From positions 1-42,937 of the forward strand of contig NZ_PZKN01000035.1 in the NCBI RefSeq assembly GCF_003046795.1: a DNA stretch of 42,937 bases, written 5' to 3'. Below the pieces are notes generated by a model. The model was not told the origin of the DNA, searched no databases, and saw nothing but the letters and a program-made list of their open reading frames with translations. Below are positions 17,425 to 25,390 of this stretch, piece by piece. This stretch comes from Desulfonatronum sp. SC1 (GTDB taxonomy: Bacteria > Desulfobacterota > Desulfovibrionia > Desulfovibrionales > Desulfonatronaceae). The position numbers were made by a program, and so were the translations under genes. Each line of letters starts with the position of its first letter. Within the stretch, counting starts at the first letter, position 1.

Positions 17425-17511
17425 GATGCTCCATTCTGCTGGGATCATGTTTCATTATCAATTCCTCGTGTGTGAGGCTAAAAGGCTTTAAAATGCGATA
17501 CGGGTTATTTA
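17265..17511. repeat. ~250-bp direct repeat, right copy
   Basis: Partner of 15376-15632. Homology continues into the last codons and stop of acr3 (GCGATACGGGTTATTT). Recombination between the copies would delete the epimerase gene. Confidence 0.75.
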
Positions 17512-18608
17512 ACCTCCACCGGCTTGCAGGTCACATGGCAAATCCCGGTCGGGGTCTGCATTGCATAGGGGAAGTACCTGCGTTTGAAATACAGGGCCAC
17601 GTGGACCAGCCCGATGAGCACGGGTACTTCCACCAGGGGCCCGATGACCGCGGCGAAGGCCACTCCGGAATGGATGCCGAACACGGCGATGGCCACGGCG
17701 ATGGCCAGTTCGAAGTTGTTGGAGGCCGCGGTGAAGCTCAGTGATGTGGACTGTTCATAGGTGGCCTTGAACTTCATGGACAGGAAAAAGGAGATGATGA
17801 ACATGGTCACGAAGTAGATCAGCAGCGGAATGGCCACCCGGACCACGTCCATGGGCAGTTCAACAATGTACTCGCCCTTGAGGGAGAACATCACCACGAT
17901 GGTGAACAGCAGGGCGATCAGGGTAAAGGGACTGATGAAGGGGATGAATTTTTCCTGGTACCATTGTTCGCCCTTGGTCCGTACCCCGTACAACCGGGAG
18001 AAGATGCCCCCGGCAAAGGGAATGCCCAGATAGATCAGGACGCTGACGGCGATTTCCTTCACGGTGATGTCCACCAGGGTGCCCTCAATGCCCAGCCAGC
18101 TTGGAAACACGGTCAGGAAGAGGTAGGCGTAGACCGAGAAGAGCAGGATCTGAAAGACTGAATTGAAGGCCACCAGTCCGGCGCAGTATTCCCGGTCGCC
18201 CTTGGCCAGATCGTTCCAAACGATGACCATGGCAATGCAGCGGGCCAGACCGATCAGGATCAGACCGACCATGTACTCGTGATGGTCGGAGAGAAAGGCC
18301 ACGGCCAGCAGAAACATCAAAATCGGCCCGATGATCCAATTCTGGACCAGAGACAAAACCAGCACCCGTGTATGGCGGAAAACCAGATGCATCTTGTCGT
18401 ACTGGACCTTGGCCAGGGGCGGGTACATCATCACGATCAGGCCGATGGCAATGGGGATGTTCGTATTTCCGATCTGGAAGAGATTGAGGATGTCCGGGAT
18501 GGCCGGGAAGAGATACCCGGCCCCCACGCCAACGAGCATGGCCAGGAAGATCCAGAGGGTCAGGTAGCGGTCCAGAACGGACATTTGTTTGGCAACGGAT
18601 TCAGTCAT
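17505..18608 (-). CDS. acr3: Arsenite efflux permease, ACR3 family
   Basis: A ~367-residue protein with ten predicted membrane helices. The ATG at 18608 ([10 protein letters not shown]) has AAGGAG in front. ACR3 carriers extrude As(OH)3 across the inner membrane using the proton gradient. The ACR3 signature around the essential helix-4 cysteine is present ([19 protein letters not shown]), as are [14 protein letters not shown] and [13 protein letters not shown] near the C-terminus. It lies 28 bp downstream of arsR in a two-gene operon; a third gene seems to have been lost after it. Regulation by ArsR from the promoter at about 19050-19077 is expected. Confidence 0.95.
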   Translation of the reverse strand: MTESVAKQMSVLDRYLTLWIFLAMLVGVGAGYLFPAIPDILNLFQIGNTNIPIAIGLIVMMYPPLAKVQYDKMHLVFRHTRVLVLSLVQNWIIGPILMFLLAVAFLSDHHEYMVGLILIGLARCIAMVIVWNDLAKGDREYCAGLVAFNSVFQILLFSVYAYLFLTVFPSWLGIEGTLVDITVKEIAVSVLIYLGIPFAGGIFSRLYGVRTKGEQWYQEKFIPFISPFTLIALLFTIVVMFSLKGEYIVELPMDVVRVAIPLLIYFVTMFIISFFLSMKFKATYEQSTSLSFTAASNNFELAIAVAIAVFGIHSGVAFAAVIGPLVEVPVLIGLVHVALYFKRRYFPYAMQTPTGICHVTCKPVEVK

Positions 18609-18636
18609 TGCGTTCTCCTTGAAACACGTTGGAAGA

Positions 18637-19008
18637 TTACGCGGAGCATTCCGCATTTTCCCGTTGACGTCGGCAGACTTCGTCAGGTTCACAGGCCAGG
18701 ATGGCCTCAAGGCTGTTCCTGTCAGCTTGAATGGTCGCCGATGCGGCCAAGGAATCCCGCAACCATTTTTGCAGTAGATCAGGGAATTGATCGGCCAAGC
18801 GATAATAGACCCACCGTCCCTGCTTGCGATTCTGAACCAGACGGGCGGCCTGCAGGATGCTCATGTGCCTGGAAACCGTTGCCCCGGCTATGCCGAGCAT
18901 CTCGATCAACTGGCAGACGCAGAGTTCGTCCCGCTCCATGAGCGCGGCGACAATCCGCATCCTGTTGCCATCGGCCAGTCCTTTGACCATGGTCAGGGGT
19001 GTCTCCAT
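18637..19008 (-). CDS. arsR: ArsR-family arsenic-responsive repressor
   Basis: A 123-residue winged-helix repressor. The ATG at 19008 is preceded by AGGAG. The arsenic-binding motif ELCVCQL (Cys30, Cys32) stands at the start of the DNA-binding helix, the classic ArsR position, followed by the recognition helix [16 protein letters not shown] and the wing [11 protein letters not shown]. The C-terminus has three further cysteines ([13 protein letters not shown]) that might add a ligand. It is first in the operon with acr3 and should repress its own transcription until arsenite binds. A degraded copy of the C-terminal end is present at 38637-38695. Confidence 0.95.
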   Translation of the reverse strand: METPLTMVKGLADGNRMRIVAALMERDELCVCQLIEMLGIAGATVSRHMSILQAARLVQNRKQGRWVYYRLADQFPDLLQKWLRDSLAASATIQADRNSLEAILACEPDEVCRRQRENAECSA

Positions 19009-19049
19009 TTTTTCTCCTGGAATGCACATCTAGCTAAACGACGAAATAT

Positions 19050-19077
19050 AAGTTACAAAACAATTTCTCGTTGTCAA
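19050..19077 (-). promoter_or_regulatory. arsR: Probable arsR-acr3 promoter region
   Basis: On the minus strand a perfect TTGACA (19077-19072) is followed by AT-rich sequence including TTATAT, but the spacing to the best -10 candidate is about 20 nt, longer than ideal. The 127-bp region also has to drive the divergent iron-sulfur protein gene starting at 19135. No clear ArsR palindrome was identified. Confidence 0.35.
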
Positions 19078-19134
19078 GCGAACTACACCACCATGCGGAC
19101 CCCATAAAAGATTCACGCAACAAGGATGTGCGCG

Positions 19135-20556
19135 ATGCCCCAAGACGCACCGAAAAACGCCCCGGAAACACTGATCCAAAAAGTGGTCACGGCCTGCGGC
19201 TCCTGCGAGGACTGTCGCCACTTCATCGAGGACGCCTGCCTGTTTCTGCCGGAATTGTTCCGCCTGCACGACCGCAAACGGGAACACGGCGAAGAAGCGA
19301 CAAAAGATGAATTGCAGCGACTGTCCGACCTGTGCAATCTTTGCGGGCTTTGTCCCTGCGCCAAAATCCGGCGAGAAATCATGACCGCCAAGGCGGCTTA
19401 CGCAGCAAGGGACGGGTTGCCCTTCAGCGTGCGGGCCCTTCAGGATGTGGGGCGGATCGGCAAACTGTGCGGAGCGTTTCCGCGGTTGAGCAATGTGATG
19501 GTCGGCAATCCCGTGACCTCGGCCCTGATCAAGAAAACCCTGGGCATGCACGCGGACCGAACAATGCCGGCGGTGCCCCGGAAAAATTTCGACCATTGGG
19601 TGCGGAAGCGTTCAGCCAGGGTGGGCCGAGACACGGATCATCAAGCGCGCAAGGCGGTCTATTTTCCGGGCTGCACGGCCCGCTTTCTGTTTCCCGAGGT
19701 GGCGCGGGCCGCGGTGGAGGTTCTGGAAGCCTTCGGAGTGGATGTGGTCGCATCCGTGCACGACCCGGACGGCGAATGCTGCGGCATGCCGCCTCTGCTG
19801 GAAGGGGACCGGGACATGGCCCTGAATCTGGTCTCGCGCAACCTGCAATGGATGGCGGAGCATGTGGCCGAGGGGTTCGACATGGTCTGCTCCTGCCCGA
19901 CCTGCGGGTATTTTTTCAAGCATCTCCTGCGGGACGGGGCGTATTATTCCGAGGCGTATCAGCAGCATGCCGGGGGAGACGCGAAAACGCTGCGCATTCC
20001 CGTGGGCATGGGCGTCAACGGGCCGAGTGAAGGGAACATGGTGGTCCTGCACCGGGCCACTTATGGACCAATCCTCCGGGACAATGGCCAATTTTCCAGC
20101 CTTGATCCGCTCCAGCGCATCGCAGTGGGCGAACACGCCTTTGATCTGGGCGAGTACCTGGCCGCACTGGCCGTGGAGGGCCGAGCACCAAAAATGGCGC
20201 ATCCCGTTCCCGGGAGAGCGGTCTACTACCCGCCCTGCCACCTCCGGGAACAAAAGATCGGATATCCGTTTCTGGAATTACTGGAAAACGTCCCCGAGCT
20301 GTCCGTTGTTCCGCTCACCGGGACCCTGAACTGCTGCGGCATGGCCGGGATCATGGGCTACAAGAAGCAGTTTCATCACTCCAGCCTGGAACTGGGCGCG
20401 CCGTTGATGGACAAGATCCGAGCGCTTCAGCCGGAAACCATCATCACCGAATGCTTGAGCTGTCGCCTGCAATTCCAGCACATGGACAACATCCCGGTCC
20501 TGCACCCCGTGGAAGTGCTGCGGACCGCGATGAATGGTCGACGGAGCATCTCGTGA
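19135..20556 (+). CDS. CCG-domain iron-sulfur protein (GlpC/HdrD-like)
   Basis: A ~473-residue cytoplasmic protein. The ATG at 19135 has AAGG eight bases upstream. The N-terminal part has cysteine clusters CGSCEDC and CNLCGLCPC for [4Fe-4S] centres. Two CCG domains follow: YFPGCTARF ... GECCGMPP ... CSCPTCGYFF, and YYPPCHLREQ ... LNCCGMAGIMG ... TECLSCRLQFQHM. This is the layout of GlpC, the membrane-linked iron-sulfur subunit of anaerobic glycerol-3-phosphate dehydrogenase, and of the HdrB/HdrD disulfide-reductase fold. No glpA/B or hdr partner is near. It is divergent from arsR-acr3 and followed by two small Cys-Cys proteins, so a role in thiol redox linked to arsenic resistance is plausible but unproven. 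Confidence 0.85.
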   Translation: MPQDAPKNAPETLIQKVVTACGSCEDCRHFIEDACLFLPELFRLHDRKREHGEEATKDELQRLSDLCNLCGLCPCAKIRREIMTAKAAYAARDGLPFSVRALQDVGRIGKLCGAFPRLSNVMVGNPVTSALIKKTLGMHADRTMPAVPRKNFDHWVRKRSARVGRDTDHQARKAVYFPGCTARFLFPEVARAAVEVLEAFGVDVVASVHDPDGECCGMPPLLEGDRDMALNLVSRNLQWMAEHVAEGFDMVCSCPTCGYFFKHLLRDGAYYSEAYQQHAGGDAKTLRIPVGMGVNGPSEGNMVVLHRATYGPILRDNGQFSSLDPLQRIAVGEHAFDLGEYLAALAVEGRAPKMAHPVPGRAVYYPPCHLREQKIGYPFLELLENVPELSVVPLTGTLNCCGMAGIMGYKKQFHHSSLELGAPLMDKIRALQPETIITECLSCRLQFQHMDNIPVLHPVEVLRTAMNGRRSIS

Positions 20557-20655
20557 GCGTACGCCGGGTCGGAAAAGAATCTTCTGGCTTTCCGGCCAGC
20601 GCGCGAACAGAGGGACGAGATCGATTTATCACTCAGATTCGATAAAGGAGTCGTT

Positions 20656-20874
20656 ATGGCAGAGGAAAAAAAGAATAAAGGATTGTTCGCTCGTTTGTTT
20701 GGAACACAAAGTTCTCGCTGCTGCGGCATGCAGATTGAAGAAGTGGGCGAGAATGTACCAATGGCTCAGAGCGAGGATGTCAACGCGGTAAAGCAGAGCC
20801 AAGAGCAAGCTTCCGCCAAGCAGGATTTGGGGTCTGAAAATAAAGAAACCGAAAAACCAAACGCACCGACGTGA
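20656..20874 (+). CDS. Small Cys-Cys protein (72 aa)
   Basis: The ATG has AAAGGAG upstream. The first third contains a basic amphipathic stretch (KGLFARLFG) and then SSRCCGMQIEEVGE; the remaining half is polar, Gln/Glu/Lys-rich and probably disordered. The adjacent cysteines could bind a soft metal or arsenite, or the N-terminal helix could bind a membrane. I know no defined family. It lies 99 bp after the CCG-domain gene and 48 bp before another Cys-Cys mini-ORF in the same orientation. Confidence 0.65.
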   Translation: MAEEKKNKGLFARLFGTQSSRCCGMQIEEVGENVPMAQSEDVNAVKQSQEQASAKQDLGSENKETEKPNAPT

Positions 20875-20922
20875 AGCTGGTCTCCGCCTTCTCAGTCTGA
20901 GGAGAAAACAACCCGGAAGCCC

Positions 20923-21033
20923 ATGCAACCTTTGGAAATGGCCCCTTGTTGCGGCGGTGCCGCAACACCTGCTGGAAACGAACAGGCAAGTTCCGACGTT
21001 TCTGGTGGTGGGGGCGGCAATCCACGACCATAG
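20923..21033 (+). CDS. Possible micro-protein with Cys-Cys motif (36 aa)
   Basis: A short frame MQPLEMAPCCGGAAT... ending in a Ser/Gly-rich tail (SDVSGGGGGNPRP). GGAAG lies close to the ATG and GAGGAG further away. It repeats the CCG motif of the preceding 72-residue protein and fills an otherwise empty gap before the universal stress protein. It is too short to be certain it is translated. Confidence 0.4.
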   Translation: MQPLEMAPCCGGAATPAGNEQASSDVSGGGGGNPRP

Positions 21034-21103
21034 GCAATTTTCAAAACAATCTTGGCAGGATGGTTGAGCCTGAACGGCATCCTTTTACAGCAAGGAGAAC
21101 GCG

Positions 21104-21592
21104 ATGTTCGAAAAAATTCTCTACCCCACCGACGGTTCCGAGGTTTCTCTCCAGGCCTTGAAATACGTGAAAGGGTTGCAGGGGGCCGGTGCCAAACTGG
21201 TCGTCCTGCTCAGAGTAGTGGACGAAAAAACCATGGACGTCGTACGCAAGGGAATGACCTTGGCGGGAAAAGAATCCGGTGCGTTTTTAAGCACGGTGTA
21301 TGAGTCCCTGCTGGAGGAAGCCCGCCAACAGCTCAAACCCATAGCCGAAGAGCTCGAAGCCGCCGGACTGAACGTTTCCATGCGCATTGAATCCGGCAGA
21401 CCCAGGTCCAGAGTTCTGGAAATCGCTGATGAAGAAAATGTCTCGGCCATTGTCCTTGGCTCCCACGGTCGCGGCAACATGGCCGGCATGCTTCTGGGCT
21501 CGGTGGCGGACTACGTTGTGCGTCACGCTAGGCAGTCGGTGATCGTGATCAAAAGACAGGAAGGGCAATCAACCAGGGCAAATGTCAGATGA
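21104..21592 (+). CDS. Universal stress protein (UspA family)
   Basis: A 162-residue single USP domain with AAGGAG before the ATG. It starts MFEKILYPTDGSEVSLQALK, and the ATP-binding loop is present near the C-terminus (GSHGRGNMAGMLLGSVADYV, i.e. G-x2-G-x9-G-S), which places it with ATP-binding USPs. Such proteins are soluble dimers that modulate stress and energy responses. Its 3' end overlaps the end of the convergent rhodanese gene by 24 bp, so transcription of the two may interfere. Co-transcription with the CCG protein and Cys-Cys genes is likely. Confidence 0.92.
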   Translation: MFEKILYPTDGSEVSLQALKYVKGLQGAGAKLVVLLRVVDEKTMDVVRKGMTLAGKESGAFLSTVYESLLEEARQQLKPIAEELEAAGLNVSMRIESGRPRSRVLEIADEENVSAIVLGSHGRGNMAGMLLGSVADYVVRHARQSVIVIKRQEGQSTRANVR

Positions 21593-22063
21593 TTCCAGGG
21601 GCTCGTTGTCATCGCTCGGAGGCAATACGTCCGTCAACTCCAGCGCCATATCCCCCCGCAGATACTCGGCCAGGCCAAGCATGCCGTCGGCCAGATATTT
21701 CACGTCAAAACTTTTGGTTTTCAGATAGGTCATGGCGATGATCGCCCGGTCCTTGAGTGGGCAGGCCGTGACCACCAGCTTGTCGGGGTCGAGCCTGTGC
21801 AATTGCCGGGGCAGGTCGGGCAGCGGAATGTGCAGGCCAAACCCCATTTTCCAGGTCGCATGTTCCTCGGCGAAACGGATGTCCACGAACTGGACCTTGT
21901 CCTGCTGGAGCAGACCGACCAGCTCCCGACTGGTAATCTTCATGTCCCAGCGGGCCGCATAGTCGTATTGCAACAGGTACTCCTCCAGGGTCGGCTCGTC
22001 GGCATGCAGGTTGGAAACCATGAGCAAGGCCGGCAACAACAATGATATCAACAATTTTTTCAT
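21569..22063 (-). CDS. Exported rhodanese-like sulfurtransferase
   Basis: A 164-residue protein with a cleavable signal peptide (MKKLLISLLLPALLMVSNLHA) and one rhodanese domain. Cys101 begins a six-residue active loop, CPLKDR, with the arginine at its end, as in catalytic rhodaneses, so persulfide chemistry in the periplasm is likely. It is the last gene of the arsR-led redox operon, 131 bp after arsC, in the same direction. It could deliver or remove sulfane sulfur linked to sulfide or thioarsenic chemistry; this is inference. No terminator is visible; the 3' end overlaps the convergent stress-protein gene. Confidence 0.88.
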   Translation of the reverse strand: MKKLLISLLLPALLMVSNLHADEPTLEEYLLQYDYAARWDMKITSRELVGLLQQDKVQFVDIRFAEEHATWKMGFGLHIPLPDLPRQLHRLDPDKLVVTACPLKDRAIIAMTYLKTKSFDVKYLADGMLGLAEYLRGDMALELTDVLPPSDDNEPLESSDICPG

Positions 22064-22194
22064 GGAACTCTTCTCATAATTTTTTTCATAGTTTTCAATA
22101 AAGAAACTACTTCTCCGAGTGTATCAGCTCAAAAAGTCCGGGCAAACTCCACGAATCGACCGCCGTGACGGATGCGCTGAGAGGTGCGTTCCGG

Positions 22195-22629
22195 CTATGA
22201 TTCAAGCAGAGACGCAGGCAAGCTCTGCACATAGTCTCTAATTTTATCGCGTACGCGGCGGTAATGGGTCAAGGCTTCCTCTTCATTTTGGGCTTGTTCG
22301 GCGAGTTTGGGCGGATCGTCAAAGCCAACGTGGAGCCGTTTTGTCTTGGCGGGAAAGAAAGGGCAGGTTTCTTGGGCATGTCCGCACAGGGTGATCACGT
22401 AATCGAATTCCTGCTCCGGCAATTCATCCACGGTCTTGGAGCGAAACCCGCTGATGTCCACCCCGGCTTCGGCCATCACCTTCACGGCCAGAGGATTGAG
22501 GCCGTGCCTTTCAATGCCTGCTGAGTAAGCGTCGATGGATTCACTCCTCAGATGCCGAGCCCAGCCCTCAGCCATTTGGCTGCGGCAGGAATTTCCCGTG
22601 CACAGAAACAGAATTTGCATTTTTGCCAT
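22195..22629 (-). CDS. arsC: Arsenate reductase, thioredoxin-coupled (LMW phosphatase fold)
   Basis: A 144-residue arsenate reductase. The phosphatase-like P-loop CTGNSCRSQMAEGWA begins at Cys10; Cys82 and Cys89 (TLCGHAQETCP) complete the Cys10/82/89 triad known from the Staphylococcus aureus pI258 ArsC. Arsenate bound at Cys10 is reduced through Cys82 and Cys89, and the resulting disulfide is reset by thioredoxin. GGAGG precedes the ATG. It follows the permease with a 38-bp gap in the operon that also encodes three thioredoxin-like proteins and a CcdA-like reductant carrier. A dead partial copy is at 35003-35151. Confidence 0.95.
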   Translation of the reverse strand: MAKMQILFLCTGNSCRSQMAEGWARHLRSESIDAYSAGIERHGLNPLAVKVMAEAGVDISGFRSKTVDELPEQEFDYVITLCGHAQETCPFFPAKTKRLHVGFDDPPKLAEQAQNEEEALTHYRRVRDKIRDYVQSLPASLLES

Positions 22630-22667
22630 GATGGCCTCCTCGTTGCTCTTGTTCGGAGATTGCGGGG

Positions 22668-23969
22668 CTACCCCCAGAAATGACCGAAAATCATCCCGCT
22701 GATCGTGGCCATGATCACCACCAGGGTGACGAAGACCACGGTTTTTTTCGTGCCCATGATGCTGCGAATGACCAGCATGTTCGGCAGACTCAGGGCCGGG
22801 CCGGCTAGAAGCAGGGCCAGAGCCGGACCCTGGCCCATGCCGCTGCCCAGGAGTCCTTGCAGGATGGGTACTTCAGTCAATGTGGCAAAGTACATGAATG
22901 CTCCGGCAAATGCGGCGAAGAAATTCGCGCCCAGTGAATTACCGCCAACGGCCGCGCTGACCCAGGCCGAGGGGATCAGGCCTTCGGCTCCCGGACGCCC
23001 GAGGAGCAGGCCGGCAATCAGTACGCCGATGAAGAGCAGGGGCAGAATCTGCTTGGCGAAGATCCACGACGAGGAAAACCACTGGCCCAATTCGTCTTCA
23101 CGGGTGCTGATCATCACGGAGAGACCCACAAAGCCGACGACAAAGGCAATGGTCGGTTCTTGCGGAAAGAGCAGGGCCAGGGCTGCCGTGGGCAAGGCGA
23201 CCATGGCCATCCGGGACCAGGGCAGACCGTACCAGGTGGGCAGAATCACGGCCAGGCCAATGGCGAAAAGTGAGGTCAACAACCATTTGTTGCTGTAGAC
23301 GGCATGCCATATTCCGGTGGATTCACCGGGGGCGCCCCAGTTGGCGAAGACCAGAATGCCGATCATGCTCATGAAATACAGCCCGGTTTGGGTGAGATTT
23401 CTCTTCGGCTCCTCCACGGGCAATTCCGCCATTTTGGCGGCCTTGTCCGCTTCTTCCCGGCGATACAACACGTGCATGATCAAGCCGATGACCACGGCAA
23501 AGAATATGGCACCCACGGCTCGGGCGATGCCCAATTCCGGACCGAGAACCTGGGCCGTGAGCACAATGGCCAGGATGTTGATGGCCGGACCGGAATAGAG
23601 GAAGGCCGTGGCCGGACCGATGCCCGCGCCCATCCGGTAGATCCCGGCGAACAGGGGCAGAATGGTGCAGGAACAAACGGCCAGGATCGAGCCGGAACAG
23701 GAGGCCACGCCGTAGGCGCAGGCCTTGTTGGCCTGAGGCCCCAGATATTTGAGCACGGAATTCTGGCTGACGAACACGCCGATGGCTCCGGCGATGAAAA
23801 AAGCCGGGATCAGACAGAGCAGGACATGCTCCTGGGCATACCATCTGGCCAGTTGCAGGGCTTCGTGGACCGCGTTGTCGAATCGGGGCACGCCCACGGG
23901 CAGATAAAAAGTGGCTAAAAAAACCGCTACAATGACGGCCAGGGGCTTCCATTCGGATTTCCAGTTCAT
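22668..23969 (-). CDS. ArsP/DUF318-type permease
   Basis: A 433-residue membrane protein with about ten helices in two halves. The family signature with paired cysteines is SCSGSILAVCSCTILPLFAGIYRMG followed by GPATAFLYSGPAINILAI; a second similar half has ATLTEVPILQGLLGSGMGQGPALALLLAGPALSLPNMLV. Known members (ArsP) export trivalent organoarsenicals, and related permeases occur in arsenic operons of anaerobes. Position between a thioredoxin gene and arsC supports a role in arsenic export. Cysteines in the membrane could carry As(III) or thiol intermediates. The exact substrate is unknown. Confidence 0.88.
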   Translation of the reverse strand: MNWKSEWKPLAVIVAVFLATFYLPVGVPRFDNAVHEALQLARWYAQEHVLLCLIPAFFIAGAIGVFVSQNSVLKYLGPQANKACAYGVASCSGSILAVCSCTILPLFAGIYRMGAGIGPATAFLYSGPAINILAIVLTAQVLGPELGIARAVGAIFFAVVIGLIMHVLYRREEADKAAKMAELPVEEPKRNLTQTGLYFMSMIGILVFANWGAPGESTGIWHAVYSNKWLLTSLFAIGLAVILPTWYGLPWSRMAMVALPTAALALLFPQEPTIAFVVGFVGLSVMISTREDELGQWFSSSWIFAKQILPLLFIGVLIAGLLLGRPGAEGLIPSAWVSAAVGGNSLGANFFAAFAGAFMYFATLTEVPILQGLLGSGMGQGPALALLLAGPALSLPNMLVIRSIMGTKKTVVFVTLVVIMATISGMIFGHFWG

Positions 23970-24004
23970 ATCAACACCTTTTGTTGTTCAAAAAAGCGGA
24001 CTGG

Positions 24005-24024
24005 ATTCCCGCCTGCGCGGGAAT
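24005..24024. repeat. REP-like palindrome
   Basis: ATTCCCGC-CTGC-GCGGGAAT is a perfect 8-bp inverted repeat within GGATTCCCGCCTGCGCGGG, a widespread dispersed repeat of proteobacteria. It fills the 61-bp gap between the thioredoxin stop (24031) and the permease start and may act as an mRNA-stabilising or attenuating hairpin inside the operon. Confidence 0.65.
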
Positions 24025-24030
24025 GACGTT

Positions 24031-24513
24031 CTACCCCGCTTTCGCCACATTCACCCCTAGTTGCTTCCAACGCATCAAAATGTCCTGCTTGGACATGAAG
24101 CCTTCGTGTCGGAAGAGTTCCTTGCCGTCGGTATCGAAAAAAATCTGGGTGGGAATCATCCGAATGCTGAATTGCCGACCGGCCGTCGGGTTTTTCCAGA
24201 CGTCGATGAAGTGCGTGGCGAATACCTCTGCGTATTCGACCTTCAATTCCTGAAGGATCGGAGCCATCAACTTGCAGGGGAGACAATTGTCCGCGCCTAG
24301 ATCCACCATGCGGGGCAGGGGCGAGGGATTGCCGGGAAGCAGGCTCGGGTCCACGTCGTTGTCGGCATCATGGGCGGCGGGTTCCCCGAGGCTTTGCAGG
24401 TTGACGGCCGCTCTCTCATCAAGCTGCCCGCTTTGGTGCTGATGGATCAAGACAATAGTCCCGAGTACGGCGATCAGAACGACCGCAATGCCGATATGGG
24501 TTTTCGAGTTCAT
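24031..24513 (-). CDS. Membrane-anchored thioredoxin-like protein (CLPC)
   Basis: A 160-residue protein with an uncleaved or cleavable N-terminal hydrophobic segment (IGIAVVLIAVLGTIVLI), a ~40-residue polar linker and a thioredoxin domain with active site Cys77-Leu-Pro-Cys80 and the cis-proline loop RMIPTQIFF. It should work on the periplasmic side of the membrane. It lies between the CcdA-like gene and the ArsP-type permease, so it is the natural electron acceptor of CcdA. It closely resembles in architecture the second thioredoxin of the operon (25390-25821), so one may be specialised. Confidence 0.88.
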   Translation of the reverse strand: MNSKTHIGIAVVLIAVLGTIVLIHQHQSGQLDERAAVNLQSLGEPAAHDADNDVDPSLLPGNPSPLPRMVDLGADNCLPCKLMAPILQELKVEYAEVFATHFIDVWKNPTAGRQFSIRMIPTQIFFDTDGKELFRHEGFMSKQDILMRWKQLGVNVAKAG

Positions 24514-24586
24514 GGGGCTTTCCTGGGAAGGGGAGGGTTAATTGGTTGAGATGCCATGTTGAACGCGGGACTGTAAAATGGACTCG

Positions 24587-25291
24587 CTAGATATCCAGAA
24601 ACGGCAAGGCGATGAAGTACAATCCCAGCAGGCCGATGAGCATGCCCGCCCCGCGCTTAAACCACAGGCCGCCAGTGGCCATGGACCGGCTTTCCAGGAT
24701 GCGGCGGACCAGAGCCGTGGAACTGCCGGCAATGACGATGGGGATGCAGTGGCCGATTCCGAAAAGGACGATCAGCAGAATGCCGTTGGCAAACTGTTCC
24801 TGAATGGTGATGATGGCCAGGATCGGGGCGATGAAGCCGAAAGTGCAGGAGCCGGAGAGCACTCCGTAGGCAAGTCCCAGAATCAAGGCTCCAGAACGTC
24901 CGGAGACCTTGAGCTTGCTCATCAGTCCGGTGGACATGGAACAGCCGGACACACCAATCATGTCCAGAGCCACCCAGATAAGGATCAGCCCCACCAGGAT
25001 AGTCCACCAGGGGCCGATGTCCCCGAGCATCCGGCCCAGCAGGGCACAAATGATCCCCACCAGGGCGATGGTCACGAACAGGCCGAAAGAAAACAGGCCC
25101 GCGTAGACCGCGGCGGCCCGGCCTTCAATGAGCTTGTTCTGTCCGGCCACGTAGCCGACGATGAGTGGAATGGAAGCCAAGTGACAAGGGCTGAAGAACA
25201 CGCTGACCATGCCCCACAGAAAACTGCCGGCCATGGCTAGCCCCGTACCGCTGGTGATCCACATGTTCAGGGTAATAAAAAACTGGTCCAT
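24587..25291 (-). CDS. CcdA/DsbD-like transmembrane electron carrier
   Basis: A 234-residue protein with six predicted helices in two pseudo-repeats. The redox cysteines are in SPCHLASIPLIVGY (Cys36) and GSCTFGFIAPIL (Cys149), the CcdA pattern; an extra Cys117 (GVSGCSMS) is present. CcdA proteins take electrons from cytoplasmic thioredoxin and pass them to extracytoplasmic thioredoxin-like proteins. Here thioredoxin genes flank it on both sides, so it probably feeds this dedicated relay and is not for cytochrome c maturation. The upstream 98-bp gap contains a bidirectional hairpin. Confidence 0.9.
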   Translation of the reverse strand: MDQFFITLNMWITSGTGLAMAGSFLWGMVSVFFSPCHLASIPLIVGYVAGQNKLIEGRAAAVYAGLFSFGLFVTIALVGIICALLGRMLGDIGPWWTILVGLILIWVALDMIGVSGCSMSTGLMSKLKVSGRSGALILGLAYGVLSGSCTFGFIAPILAIITIQEQFANGILLIVLFGIGHCIPIVIAGSSTALVRRILESRSMATGGLWFKRGAGMLIGLLGLYFIALPFLDI

Positions 25292-25327
25292 ACAAATCCT
25301 ATTTTGAGTTCTGAAAAACCCTATTTT

Positions 25328-25390
25328 GCTGTACGTTGAAAAACACCCAATTGCTGCGACACAGCAATTGGGTGTTTTTCAACGTACAGC
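25328..25390. terminator. Perfect 29-bp stem hairpin, bidirectional terminator-like
   Basis: The 29 bp at 25328-25356 are the exact reverse complement of 25362-25390, with a 5-nt loop. Inside it, CACCCAATTGCTG/CAGCAATTGGGTG is flanked by AAAAA on one side and TTTTT on the other, so on both strands it reads as a G/C stem followed by a U-run. The right arm reaches into the stop codon of the upstream thioredoxin gene. It lies inside the operon, so it would reduce expression of the downstream CcdA-to-rhodanese part. Confidence 0.8.

Noticed and set aside
21053-21068. TGGCAGGATGGTTGAG upstream of the universal stress protein as a sigma-54 promoter
   Set aside because: The -12 GC dinucleotide is missing (TTGA), which is normally essential.
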